A stretch of DNA of 64,000 bases from contig OMZX01000004.1 of NCBI GenBank assembly GCA_900315665.1, forward strand, positions 24,594 to 88,593. The letters are read 5' to 3'. The notes beneath the pieces are model-generated. The model saw only the letters and a program-made list of their open reading frames with translations. It ran no database searches and had not been told where the DNA came from. This document shows, piece after piece, positions 45,526-53,539 of the stretch. The translations under genes and the position numbers were made by a program. Numbering within the stretch: position 1 is the stretch's first letter; every line of letters starts with the position of its first letter. Source of the DNA: an uncultured Eubacteriales bacterium (GTDB lineage: Bacteria; Bacillota; Clostridia; Lachnospirales; Lachnospiraceae).

Positions 45526-45799
45526 AGCAGCTCGCACAGGTGAAAAACAGCGGCTGGTCCGGACGGGCTCCCTTGGCAACGGCTCGAAAGTCTTAGCGCT
45601 ATCCAGCCGCCATGAACTGGGCCGGCCCAATTCAGGAAAAATCTTGATGATTTTTCCTTCAATGGGCCTAAAAAATTCGGGGTTGTAACCCGAATTTTTT
45701 ACCCTGTTCATGGTGGCTGGCTAGCTGAGACTTTCGGCTTTAGTGTTGCTACGGGAGCCCGTCCGGACCAGCCGCTGTTTTTCACCTGTGCGAGCTGCT
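45526..45799. repeat. Structured intergenic element B
   Basis: A 274-base inverted repeat whose outer 47-bp arms (beginning AGCAGCTCGCACAGGTGA and ending GGGCTCCC) are perfect. Inside: CGAAAGTCTTAGCGCTATCC opposite GGCTGGCTAGCTGAGACTTTCG, GGGCCGGCCC, a hairpin with AAAAATC/GATTTTT, and a hairpin ATTCGGGGTTGTAACCCGAAT. Its reverse complement aligns with element A through the whole inner part. With short flanks it fills the 429-base gap between uxaB and the phosphatase pseudogene; nothing else was seen apart from the uxa promoter. Confidence 0.88.
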
Positions 45800-45847
45800 A
45801 TCTATAGCGGTGAATAGCTGCTTTCCTAAAATAAATCGACTTATATA

Positions 45848-46496
45848 TTATTGCCCATTGATCAAGTCAAGGCGTACTTCTTCGGTAAAGCTGCCTTTTT
45901 CGAGGTTCAGGACTAGGGCGCCGCAGTTCGGGAGGACGCCGCCGGACCAGAAGGCTTCGTCGGGGGTGTTCTGCAGGATGCTGTCGAGGGCGCGGATGAT
46001 GCCGCCGTGGGCTGATGATGCCGCCGTGGGCTACGACGAGGACGCAGGCGTACTGTTTTTCGCGGGGGATGAGGTCCTGGCGGAGGAAGGAACGGACGCG
46101 GTCCTTTACATCGCGGACGTTTTCACCCTCCGGAAGGCGGACAGTTCCTGATGGGTGTTCAAACCAGTGGCGGAGGGCCTGGCGCTTTTCCTCGAGTGAC
46201 GGATCTGGGTTTTCTGTCTCGAGCTCGGTGCCCTCGAAGGTGCCGAAGGACATTTCCTTCAGGAGGTCGACACGATGGGGTGTGAGGCCGTGCGGCTCTG
46301 CGATGATTTCCGCTGTCTTATAGGCTCTCGCGAGAGGGCTTGATAGGGCGAGATCGAAGGGCACATCAAGTAGGGCTCTCGATGCGATCCTGGCGCCGGC
46401 AAGTCCTGCGTCATTCAGGGGGATATCACTTCTTCCCTGGAGCTTATGCATCCGGTTCCATTGGGTTTCGCCGTGTCGTATAAAATATATCTTCAT
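45848..46496 (-). pseudogene. Histidine phosphatase (phosphoglycerate mutase family), frameshifted by a 19-bp duplication
   Basis: The N-terminal part is a normal histidine phosphatase: IRHGETQWN with the catalytic RHG, GRSDIPLNDAG, SSPLARAYKTAEII and the second-His motif VVAHGGII. Just after this motif a perfect 19-base tandem duplication (45995-46013 and 46014-46032) shifts the frame, and the remaining ~47 residues become an Arg/Pro-rich nonsense tail ending at 45867. Removing one copy restores a 630-base gene (209 residues) ending ...VRLDLINGQ at 45848. It may be a recent inactivation, a reversible switch, or an assembly error. Both catalytic histidines lie before the break. Confidence 0.92.
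45995..46032. repeat. Perfect 19-bp tandem duplication
   Basis: Two adjacent identical units GATGATGCCGCCGTGGGCT. 19 is not a multiple of three, which accounts exactly for the frameshift in the phosphatase gene. Confidence 0.97.
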
Positions 46497-46582
46497 TCTC
46501 TACCTCATGATATGATCGATTAAGGGCCGCCGCACGACATGCGACAGCCCCTATCATATCACATATTTCTTTGAAAGTCTCT

Positions 46583-48082
46583 TTACTTGGCCGCAACTGT
46601 GCAGTCTGCCATCGGTCCACGCTCCATGCTGAACTTATCCATCGGATAGTTCTCAAGATTCTTGAGCACCTTCCGGTCATCCGCCTCATCGAGAAGCGTC
46701 TGTCTCGCCTGCTTGATTTCAAGCTCTGTCTTATGCTTCGACGGACCGCCGACACAGCCGCCATCGCAGACCATGCCTTCGATGAAGTCCTCCGGGAGCT
46801 TGCCAACCTTTAAGAGCGTCAGCGCCGCCTGGCAGGCCTTGCCGCCGGCTGCCGCACGGAGCTTGATACCGGTTGTATCTTCGCCGCGCTCACGCATGCA
46901 CTCCATAACGGCATTTGCTACACCGCCGGAGGCAGCGAAGCCCTTGCCCCAGATGGAAGCTTCCTGATACTTGTCCGTTACCGGTTCGAGCTCGACATCC
47001 TTCGAAGAAAGAAGTGTCGTCATCTCGCCGAAAGTCAGCACGTAGTCAGCATTGTCCTTAATCCCCATCTCATGGGCTTCCGACTTCTTCGCGATGCACG
47101 GTCCGATAAATACGGTCTTGCAGCCCGGATGCGTTACCTTTAGGTATCTGGAGATCGCACACATCGGCGATACGATATCGGACATGTTTTCCTTAAACTG
47201 CTGAGGGAAATGCTTCCGGAGCATGTTGATGAAGGCCGGACAGCAGGAGGTCGTCATCTTCTTGCCTTCCTTGCGGGCTTCGGACCACTCTGCCGACTCA
47301 TAGGCAGCCGTCATATCACCGCCGAGACCAACTTCAACCATATCCGTGAAGCCAATCTTCTTCAATGCCGCACGAACCGAGCCCATCGTGATATCCTTAC
47401 CGAACTGGCCCTCGATGGCCGGTGCGCACATCGCATAGACCTCCTTACCGGCCTTAATATCCCGGATGATATCGAGTACATCAATCTTCGATGCAATCGC
47501 ACCAAACGGGCAGCTGTGAATGCACTGACCGCAACGGATGCACTTCTTTTCGTCGATCACACAAATACCGTTCTCGTCGTAGCCGATGGCATTGACAGGA
47601 CACGGCTTACGGCACGGACGTACGAGATGGGCAATGGCACCGTACGGACAGGCCTGTGCACACATACCACACTCCTTACACTTGTTCGGATCGATATGCG
47701 CTCTCGTCTCACCCATCGTGATCGCGCCGAAATGACAGCTGTTCTGGCAGGCCTTGCCGAGACAGAGACGACAGTTATCTGTGACGGAATAGGCTGCAAG
47801 CGGGCACTCCTGACAGGCCGGATCGATGACCTGGATCGGGTTCGGGTTCGGCTCCGTCGCATACGGATTCGCATCCTCGCCGCAGGAGAGCCGGATTCTC
47901 CACTTAAGAATCTCTCTTTCCTTATAGACGCAGCAACGCCAGGTCGGACGCGGACCCGGAGAAATTTCCATCGCGAGCTGCTCCTTCGTTTCTTCATTTA
48001 AATTATCTTCCCAGAGAAGCTTCGCAAGTCCCTTGATGACGGAATGCTTCAGCTCTACCGCGCCTTTATCATTTGTAACCAT
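46583..48082 (-). CDS. [FeFe] hydrogenase, group B type, with ferredoxin domains
   Basis: 499-residue monomeric hydrogenase or hydrogenase-like sensor. The N-terminal 230 residues are rich in Cys and hold several 4Fe-4S motifs (CKECGMCAQACPYGA, CIRCGQCIHSCPFGA and CLGKACQNSCHFG). H-cluster motifs are L1 TSCCPAF, L2 GPCIAKKSE and L3 EGMVCDGGCVGG, the forms I associate with group B. All H-cluster cysteines are present. No signal peptide; cytoplasmic, probably ferredoxin-linked. It is preceded by a structured leader. Confidence 0.93.
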   Translation of the reverse strand: MVTNDKGAVELKHSVIKGLAKLLWEDNLNEETKEQLAMEISPGPRPTWRCCVYKEREILKWRIRLSCGEDANPYATEPNPNPIQVIDPACQECPLAAYSVTDNCRLCLGKACQNSCHFGAITMGETRAHIDPNKCKECGMCAQACPYGAIAHLVRPCRKPCPVNAIGYDENGICVIDEKKCIRCGQCIHSCPFGAIASKIDVLDIIRDIKAGKEVYAMCAPAIEGQFGKDITMGSVRAALKKIGFTDMVEVGLGGDMTAAYESAEWSEARKEGKKMTTSCCPAFINMLRKHFPQQFKENMSDIVSPMCAISRYLKVTHPGCKTVFIGPCIAKKSEAHEMGIKDNADYVLTFGEMTTLLSSKDVELEPVTDKYQEASIWGKGFAASGGVANAVMECMRERGEDTTGIKLRAAAGGKACQAALTLLKVGKLPEDFIEGMVCDGGCVGGPSKHKTELEIKQARQTLLDEADDRKVLKNLENYPMDKFSMERGPMADCTVAAK

Positions 48083-48185
48083 ATTTCCTCCTGAAAAAAC
48101 AAACCAATGTTGACTCCGGTTCTCCCTTCAGCCGCCGAAGGCCCGATGAAAAGGCCGTCGCGACTCCAGAGTCATGTGCATTATA
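48083..48185 (-). promoter_or_regulatory. Promoter and structured leader of the hydrogenase gene
   Basis: Minus strand: TATAAT at 48180-48185 with a poor -35. The ~90-base leader can close by GACTCTGG / CCGGAGTC and contains inner stems (CCTTC / GAAGG and GGCC / GGCC), followed by TTTGTTTTTTC just before the AGGAGG. The layout could serve as a regulatory leader. It matches no riboswitch class I can recognise. Confidence 0.45.
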
Positions 48186-48241
48186 TCATGGAAGGAATTC
48201 CCTTGCAGTATTTTTGTTGTATTTTTATCAATCCCTTGGCT

Positions 48242-48835
48242 TCACCGACCGTAGCCCGACTTTGTATATTGGAAAAGTGACATGTCGTCGAGCTGGAGGA
48301 AGGACATGTCCTGGAAGACGAGCTTGTCGTAGCTCAGGAGGTCTTCTGTTCGTCTAATGCGCACATCAGCCGCCTCTCCGGATGCGACGGCCTCCGGCCA
48401 TTTGAGGATATCGTCCTCCCGCATGCGGGAAAGCACATAGGCACGGTGGATGTCCGGGATGCGCTCGACAGTCGATGTGTTCGTGTCCTTCGCAAGCTCG
48501 ATGGCATCCTCGATCACCATATGGAGCGCGAAGCGAAGCGCCATGTTGAGCTTTATCTCCTTTTCGGCAGAAAGATACTGAAGGAGAAGAAGGAAGCCCT
48601 TCGCCGCATCCTCATCGCTGAAGCAGTGTGGGAAAAAGTAATATACATAGTCCTGAAACTGCGGATCATGCACGGAAACCTCCTGATAAGGCTTCCCGGC
48701 GCCCATTTCGATATTGAGAATCACGAGATTTCTGAGGCGGTCATTGATAAATTCACGGACGATCTGATCCGCCTCTTCGTCGGAGGAAAATTTATGCGGA
48801 AATTGAAGCAATGTTCTCACCTCCCTCTTTTCCAT
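48242..48835 (-). CDS. Hypothetical protein, conserved-looking, soluble
   Basis: 197 residues, mostly helical, no membrane segment and no cysteine cluster; one Cys in FFPHCFSDEDAAKG. I recognise no family. The start is open to question: ATG 48835 has no ribosome site, while GGGAGGTGAG lies a few bases downstream and would fit a TTG start at 48811. It lies between the hydrogenase and a divergent zinc-ribbon gene. Confidence 0.6.
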   Translation of the reverse strand: MEKREVRTLLQFPHKFSSDEEADQIVREFINDRLRNLVILNIEMGAGKPYQEVSVHDPQFQDYVYYFFPHCFSDEDAAKGFLLLLQYLSAEKEIKLNMALRFALHMVIEDAIELAKDTNTSTVERIPDIHRAYVLSRMREDDILKWPEAVASGEAADVRIRRTEDLLSYDKLVFQDMSFLQLDDMSLFQYTKSGYGR

Positions 48836-48891
48836 GCTATAATGGGGACTCAGAACCCTTTTTATAGTTATTTTCAGATAAAGGAGTCAGC

Positions 48892-49245
48892 ATGAAATGT
48901 CAGCATTGTGGACAGGAAATTCCGGATAATGCCTCGTACTGCCCATATTGTCACACCCCGGTGATCAGGATCAAGCCGAAGCACCTCTGTTCGAACTGCG
49001 GCGCGGAGATTCCGGATGGCGCGGACCGATGCCCAGGCTGTGGCGCGAAGGTCCGCCGTCCAAATAAACAGGATCGCATCGTGCCAAACTTTCGGCTGGA
49101 CAACGAAAACGATAAGAACAAGCTTAGTCTCGACCGTATGCCGCTGCCGGAATGGCTTCAGCCCTATCGGCAGTATCTTCCGTATCTGCCGCTCGCGCTG
49201 CTTGTCATCGTCGAAATCATCTATCTGATGGTTCGGTATTCTTGA
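48892..49245 (+). CDS. Membrane protein with two zinc ribbons
   Basis: 117 residues: two CxxC...CxxC zinc ribbons (CQHCGQEIPDNASYCPYC at 3-20 and CSNCGAEIPDGADRCPGC at 33-50), a charged linker, and one C-terminal membrane helix (LPYLPLALLVIVEIIYLMV). A tail-anchored small protein of unknown role. AAGGAG precedes the ATG; a TATAAT lies at 48838-48843. Confidence 0.85.
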   Translation: MKCQHCGQEIPDNASYCPYCHTPVIRIKPKHLCSNCGAEIPDGADRCPGCGAKVRRPNKQDRIVPNFRLDNENDKNKLSLDRMPLPEWLQPYRQYLPYLPLALLVIVEIIYLMVRYS

Positions 49246-49292
49246 TGCGCTTAACTGTCATTTGACAGGCGCTTGCTTCTATACTGTCCGAC

Positions 49293-50234
49293 CTACTGCG
49301 TGGGTTCATGTGTGCTCACGATTACAAACCGCATCGGGAAATCTCTGCCCCTGGCTGGATCAAACGGCCAGATAAGATCATAGACTCTTCTATATGTTTC
49401 CAAATTCTTAAGGCACTGGTAGGCGCCCTCTGTCGGGTGCTCCGGATCATGCTCACAGCCAAAGACGGCTGTTTTTCTCGCTACTGATAAAATCGCCTCA
49501 TTTAAAAGCGGGATCATCGCATCATCCATCCCCCGAATCACATCCTGAAGCGGTCCCTCTCCGGGATTCTCTATCGAAAAAATTTCCGCATACACATTCG
49601 AGCGAAGCACAAGATAGCTGTAGCTGAACAGCGAGAAAAGCTGGCTGTGGAGGCCGATTGCGGTCACGACGTCCGCGCTCTTTTCCGGAAGTACTGTCTT
49701 AAAATCCTCCTTCGTGCAAAACAGTCCCGCTGTTTCCTTCCGAAAGAAGTCCTCCGCCGCACGCTCGAACTCCTCCTCCAAAAGCGCCCTTCCCCGCTCC
49801 ATCACATAAAGATACAGTGTCAGGAAAAAACGATGTGCATGCTCCGCCGTAAGCCCGGTCAAAGACGCTGTTTTCAGTGAAACATTTTTTGTACCTGCCC
49901 GCTCGACCCCGCGCCGCATCGCCGCTTCATCCGTATCGAGCAATGTCACCTTCTCATAATGCCTACACAACCGGCTGAGATCGAAGTCGTTACATGCCCC
50001 GGCGCCGAGAAGAAGGATACTGTGACCTTTCTCTTCTTCACGTGCCGACGAAGCTTTTCCTTTTCCGTCCGCGTTAATCTCAGCTATTTGTCCGATGGAG
50101 GCATTGGCAGATGAAACAGCGGACGCAGAAAGAATAAGGTCTGTCACCTGCTGCCGGTACGGAGCCCAGTCGTTCCAGGCATCCGGCAGCGTAAATTCAT
50201 TTAGAATTTCATCAAAGGCCTGTTCGATTTCCAA
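49293..50234 (-). CDS. Putative SAM-dependent methyltransferase
   Basis: 313 residues. ILLLGAGACNDFDLSRLCR followed by KVTLLDTDEAAM resembles motifs I and II of class I methyltransferases (GxGxxN/D and a conserved acidic residue at the end of strand 2). The rest matches nothing I know, and substrate is unknown. It is the last gene after hflX, 27 bases downstream. Confidence 0.65.
   Translation of the reverse strand: MEIEQAFDEILNEFTLPDAWNDWAPYRQQVTDLILSASAVSSANASIGQIAEINADGKGKASSAREEEKGHSILLLGAGACNDFDLSRLCRHYEKVTLLDTDEAAMRRGVERAGTKNVSLKTASLTGLTAEHAHRFFLTLYLYVMERGRALLEEEFERAAEDFFRKETAGLFCTKEDFKTVLPEKSADVVTAIGLHSQLFSLFSYSYLVLRSNVYAEIFSIENPGEGPLQDVIRGMDDAMIPLLNEAILSVARKTAVFGCEHDPEHPTEGAYQCLKNLETYRRVYDLIWPFDPARGRDFPMRFVIVSTHEPTQ
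49958..49967 (+). repeat. AATGCCTACA 10-mer, copy in methyltransferase-like gene
   Basis: Antisense in the gene, third frame: TGT AGG CAT read as Cys-Arg-His in RLCRHYEK. Confidence 0.9.
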
Positions 50235-50261
50235 GGGCTTGCATTTCCTTTCTGCACTGGT

Positions 50262-51539
50262 TCACACGATGTACTGCCGATATCTCTTGAGAAGCTCCTG
50301 ATTAAGGTCCGCCTTCATGTGGACACCATCATCCTCATACGACGCAGACAGCACACGGGCGCGCTCGCGAAGATCGTTTTCAATGCCTCCTTCAGTGTAC
50401 GGAATCACGAGCTCCATCGTGATGTACTGAGAGAACAGCTTCTCTTCGATCATGCGGAGCAGCTCGTCGAGCCCGCGTCCTTCGGATGCCGAAATATAGA
50501 TCTTGTCCTCGCGGACGATCGGAAGCTCTTGATAGCGCTTTTCCGCCTTGTTCATGACGAAGATCACCGGGATATCGCCGGCGCCGAGCTCCTTTAACGT
50601 CCGCGCGGTCACATCCATCTGATTCTGATAGTTTTCATCAGAGCAGTCTACGACCTCGAGGATAAGGTCCGCATAGGTCGCCTCCTCGAGCGTCGAATGA
50701 AACGCTTCGACAAGATCATGCGGGAGGTCCTCAATGAAGCCGACAGTATCGGACAGAAGAAAATCGCGGCGATCCGCCGGTGTGATCTTCCGGACTGTCG
50801 TGTCAAGCGTCGCAAAGAGCATGTCCTTTACAAATACCTCTTTTTCTTCATCCGGACAGCACTTTGAGATAAGCGCGTTCATGAGGGTGGACTTCCCGGC
50901 ATTGGTATAGCCGACCATCGCGACGAGCGGGATGCCGGAGTGCTGCCGCTTCTTCCGCTGGGTATCGCGGCTCTTTTCCGTTTCCCGAAGCCCGCGCCGG
51001 AGCTCCGCCATTTCCTTCTCGATATGCCGCCGGTCGAGCTCGATCTGCGTCTCGCCGGCGCCCTTGTTTGACATGGAGCCACCGGTGCCGCCCTGCCGCG
51101 ACAGATTCTGCCGGAGCCCGACAAGCCGTGGCAGCATGTACTGGAGCTTCGCGTACTCGACCTGCATCTTCGCTTCCTTCGTCCGCGCCCGATCCGCAAA
51201 GATGTTAAGAATCAGATTCGTCCGGTCAATGACCTCGACCTCGAGATCATGCGCGAGGTTCGCGAGCTGTGACGGCGAAAGCTGGTTGTTCACGACGACA
51301 AGCTCTGCGCCGGTCTCAAACACAAGCCCTTTCAGCTCCTGCACCTTGCCGGAGCCGATGTAATACGCGCTGTCCTCGCTATCAAGATTCTGCGTGACAT
51401 CGGCGACAACCTCGAGATTCTCCGCCTCGCAAAGCCCGTCGAGCTCTTTAAACGAGCTCTCATAATGTTTATCATTCCGGAAGCAGACGCCGACGATGAT
51501 CGTCTTCCGCCGCGCCTCCGCTGTTGAATTTTCGATCAT
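50262..51539 (-). CDS. hflX: GTPase HflX
   Basis: Ribosome-associated GTPase that splits stalled 70S ribosomes after stress. 425 residues: N-terminal HflX domain (VVNNQLSPSQLANLA), the Gly-rich switch GGTGGSMSNKGAGETQIELDRR, G1 GYTNAGKST, G3 DTVGFI, G4 NKAE. Spacing of three bases to the upstream TIGR01906 gene indicates an operon. Confidence 0.97.
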   Translation of the reverse strand: MIENSTAEARRKTIIVGVCFRNDKHYESSFKELDGLCEAENLEVVADVTQNLDSEDSAYYIGSGKVQELKGLVFETGAELVVVNNQLSPSQLANLAHDLEVEVIDRTNLILNIFADRARTKEAKMQVEYAKLQYMLPRLVGLRQNLSRQGGTGGSMSNKGAGETQIELDRRHIEKEMAELRRGLRETEKSRDTQRKKRQHSGIPLVAMVGYTNAGKSTLMNALISKCCPDEEKEVFVKDMLFATLDTTVRKITPADRRDFLLSDTVGFIEDLPHDLVEAFHSTLEEATYADLILEVVDCSDENYQNQMDVTARTLKELGAGDIPVIFVMNKAEKRYQELPIVREDKIYISASEGRGLDELLRMIEEKLFSQYITMELVIPYTEGGIENDLRERARVLSASYEDDGVHMKADLNQELLKRYRQYIV

Positions 51540-51542
51540 AAA

Positions 51543-52274
51543 TTAACAAAACCTTTCTGCCGCCTTCTTCGTCCAGCGCACCATGAAGATCGCCGCGGCA
51601 AGAAACGCGATGAGGGCACCAGTGAAAATCTCTGTGATCCGAAGAATTGTGTCAGAGAAGAAGCCCTCCGGCAGCATGTTGATCATGCGGCTCTCCCTGG
51701 GATCAAACAGCCAGTTGCCCTGCTTCGCGAAGAAAATTTCATGAAAAATCGTGAACACCTTCGTGAAATCAATGACGGCCGCGATGCCAATGACTACAAC
51801 AAGCACAAGCGCGAAGATGCAGGCCGCGATATAGCCGCTTCCTAAGAAATAGAGTGCACCGCGCCCGTGCAGCATGAAGATGAGAAAGCCGGCAATTGCG
51901 AGAAAGGTGAGGCCGGCTACCGACCGCCAGAAAATGTTCAGGACGAAAAGATCCCGGACATCGGCCATGTGTGACTTCTCGCTGTCATTGTAAAACTCCT
52001 GTGTTGTCCCGTTGATGTCTGTTTCGACGATGAGATTCTGCCGGTTGCCGCGGAGATACTTCATCGTCTGGTGCATGACCTCCGTGAGGTTGTCCATCTC
52101 CATGTAGTCGCCGGTCCAGTATTCCATGCTCGATAACACGTTATATTTTTCAAATTCCTTCTGATAATATCCCGGTGTCCAGTAGCAGACCGCCTCGAAG
52201 CTCGTGATGAACGCAATGTACAGGACGAGACAACCGGCTAAGAAACCGAGAAAATGATAACAGATTCTTTTCAT
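51543..52274 (-). CDS. TIGR01906/DUF1461 integral membrane protein
   Basis: 243 residues with membrane helices at about 8-28, 115-135, 145-170 and 215-235. The conserved pattern FHEIFFAKQGNWLFDP followed by LPEGFF identifies the family; function unknown. First gene of a run with hflX and the methyltransferase-like gene. Confidence 0.88.
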   Translation of the reverse strand: MKRICYHFLGFLAGCLVLYIAFITSFEAVCYWTPGYYQKEFEKYNVLSSMEYWTGDYMEMDNLTEVMHQTMKYLRGNRQNLIVETDINGTTQEFYNDSEKSHMADVRDLFVLNIFWRSVAGLTFLAIAGFLIFMLHGRGALYFLGSGYIAACIFALVLVVVIGIAAVIDFTKVFTIFHEIFFAKQGNWLFDPRESRMINMLPEGFFSDTILRITEIFTGALIAFLAAAIFMVRWTKKAAERFC

Positions 52275-52317
52275 ACAAACCCTCCGTTTCCGTAAGTCTA
52301 GCAGATTCTGCTTTCAC

Positions 52318-52346
52318 TTGCATCTCAAATTTCTATATGGTATCAT
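52318..52346 (+). promoter_or_regulatory. Promoter of tRNA-Arg
   Basis: TTGCAT (52318-52323), 17-base spacer, TATCAT (52341-52346), 16 bases before the tRNA. Confidence 0.75.
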
Positions 52347-52362
52347 GAGTTGTCTGAAAGAC

Positions 52363-52436
52363 GAGTGTGTAGCTCAGCTGGATAGAGCGTCCGCCTCCTA
52401 AGCGGAAGGTCGTGAGTTCGAATCTCATCACGCTCA
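52363..52436 (+). tRNA. tRNA-Arg (CCU)
   Basis: 74-base cloverleaf: acceptor GAGTGTG / CACGCTC (one G-T), D-arm AGCTCAGCTGGATAGAGC, anticodon stem TCCGC / GCGGA with loop CTCCTAA (anticodon CCU), T-arm with GTTCGAATC. CCA is not encoded. Confidence 0.97.
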
Positions 52437-52438
52437 TG

Positions 52439-52479
52439 AAAATGGACTGTCGCATGAATTTGCGGCAGCCCATTTTTTA
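52439..52479 (+). terminator. Terminator of tRNA-Arg
   Basis: AAAATGGACTGTCGCA pairs with TGCGGCAGCCCATTTT (one mismatch region), loop TGAATT, followed by six T in all. Confidence 0.88.
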
Positions 52480-52524
52480 CGTTAGTCTTCGAATCACATT
52501 TCTGAAGCATTGTGTAGTGTGCTA

Positions 52525-53439
52525 TTAATCTGCCTGAATGTCGAACATGGCAAGGAGTCTTCGGAAGGTATCCTGGCCATCGAGACAGGTATCGATGAGA
52601 TATCCTGGTTCTTTTTCCCATTCGGAGAGGCCACGGTAATAGAAAGCCTTTTTTGCATCTTCGATAATAAAGGGAATGATATTATGGTGTAGGCATTCCT
52701 TTAGAGCAATCAGTCTGCCGACACGGCCATTTCCATCCTGGAAGGGATGAATGTGCTCAAAGTCGGCATGGAAGGCAATGATATCTTCTATAGTCACTTT
52801 CGGTTTTGCAAGATAGGCGGATAGCAGATCAGCCATTTTTTGAGAGACGTCCTTTGGTTTTGCAGTTTCTCTACCGCCTACCATATTGGGACGTTTCTTG
52901 TAATCACCGACAGCAAAACAAGGTAGCTCTGCATCCTTTGTATCATGCTTTAGAATGTAATGCAGTTGTTTCATGATTTCCTCCGTCAAGTCTTCCTCCG
53001 CCGTATCAATGACATAATCGATTGCCCGGAAGTGATGCACTGTTTCGAGAATGTCATCTACCGGCACACCATCGCCTGCATCTAAGGTATTGGTCTCGAA
53101 AATCAATCTGGTCTGCTCTTCCGTAAGACGGCTGCCCTCAATGTGATTAGAGTTATACGTCATGCGTACCTGCAGCTCATGATAGAACCCACCGGATATT
53201 TTTGCATTTTTTTCATCCCGCAGCTGCTGTAAGATTGGATTGTCGGAAACGATTCGGTACAACTGAGAAGGGTCGCAGGTGAGATAATCTGCAATTTTCT
53301 GCAACGTATTTTGAGAAATCTTTTCACCCTTTCCAATTTTTGCAATGGTACGAGAAGAAATTCCGAGATCACGTGTCAAATCAGTTTTAGTGAATCCCTT
53401 CGCGGTCAGAATGTCTATCAGTCCTTCATAAGAATACAT
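52525..53439 (-). CDS. Fic family protein with N-terminal HTH
   Basis: 304 residues. The first ~65 form a Cro/C1-type HTH (TKTDLTRDLGISSRTIAKIG). The Fic core has HPFQDGNGRVGR with His231, complete for AMP transfer, and an inhibitory helix motif SNHIEGSRLT before the core, which would block the site by its Glu (class II arrangement). Target unknown. The gene appears more AT-rich than its neighbours and sits beside a tRNA gene, which hints at transfer. The ATG follows AAGGGA. Confidence 0.93.
   Translation of the reverse strand: MYSYEGLIDILTAKGFTKTDLTRDLGISSRTIAKIGKGEKISQNTLQKIADYLTCDPSQLYRIVSDNPILQQLRDEKNAKISGGFYHELQVRMTYNSNHIEGSRLTEEQTRLIFETNTLDAGDGVPVDDILETVHHFRAIDYVIDTAEEDLTEEIMKQLHYILKHDTKDAELPCFAVGDYKKRPNMVGGRETAKPKDVSQKMADLLSAYLAKPKVTIEDIIAFHADFEHIHPFQDGNGRVGRLIALKECLHHNIIPFIIEDAKKAFYYRGLSEWEKEPGYLIDTCLDGQDTFRRLLAMFDIQAD
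52688..52697 (-). repeat. AATGCCTACA 10-mer, copy in fic gene
   Basis: Sense in the gene: GAA TGC CTA CAC, Glu-Cys-Leu-His, using the CTA leucine codon. Confidence 0.9.
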
Positions 53440-53459
53440 GTAAAACCATCCCTTCAAAT

Positions 53460-53497
53460 CTTTACTTTATTTTATAAAAAAACGTGAAAAAGTAAAG
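53460..53497 (-). promoter_or_regulatory. Inverted repeat over the fic promoter
   Basis: CTTTACTTT (53460-53468) and AAAGTAAAG (53489-53497) flank an AT-rich centre that contains TATAAAAT on the minus strand. The nine-base perfect arms around a likely -10 element suggest an operator, possibly for the HTH of the Fic protein itself. Confidence 0.5.
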
Positions 53498-53539
53498 CTT
53501 TTAGGGGCGTCTCGGTTAAAAATGTAAAGCTCGACATGT

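Noticed and set aside
41968..45799. Composite transposon with A and B as terminal inverted repeats around uxaBA
   Set aside because: Each element is itself a complete palindrome and there is no transposase; element C shows that such units occur singly.
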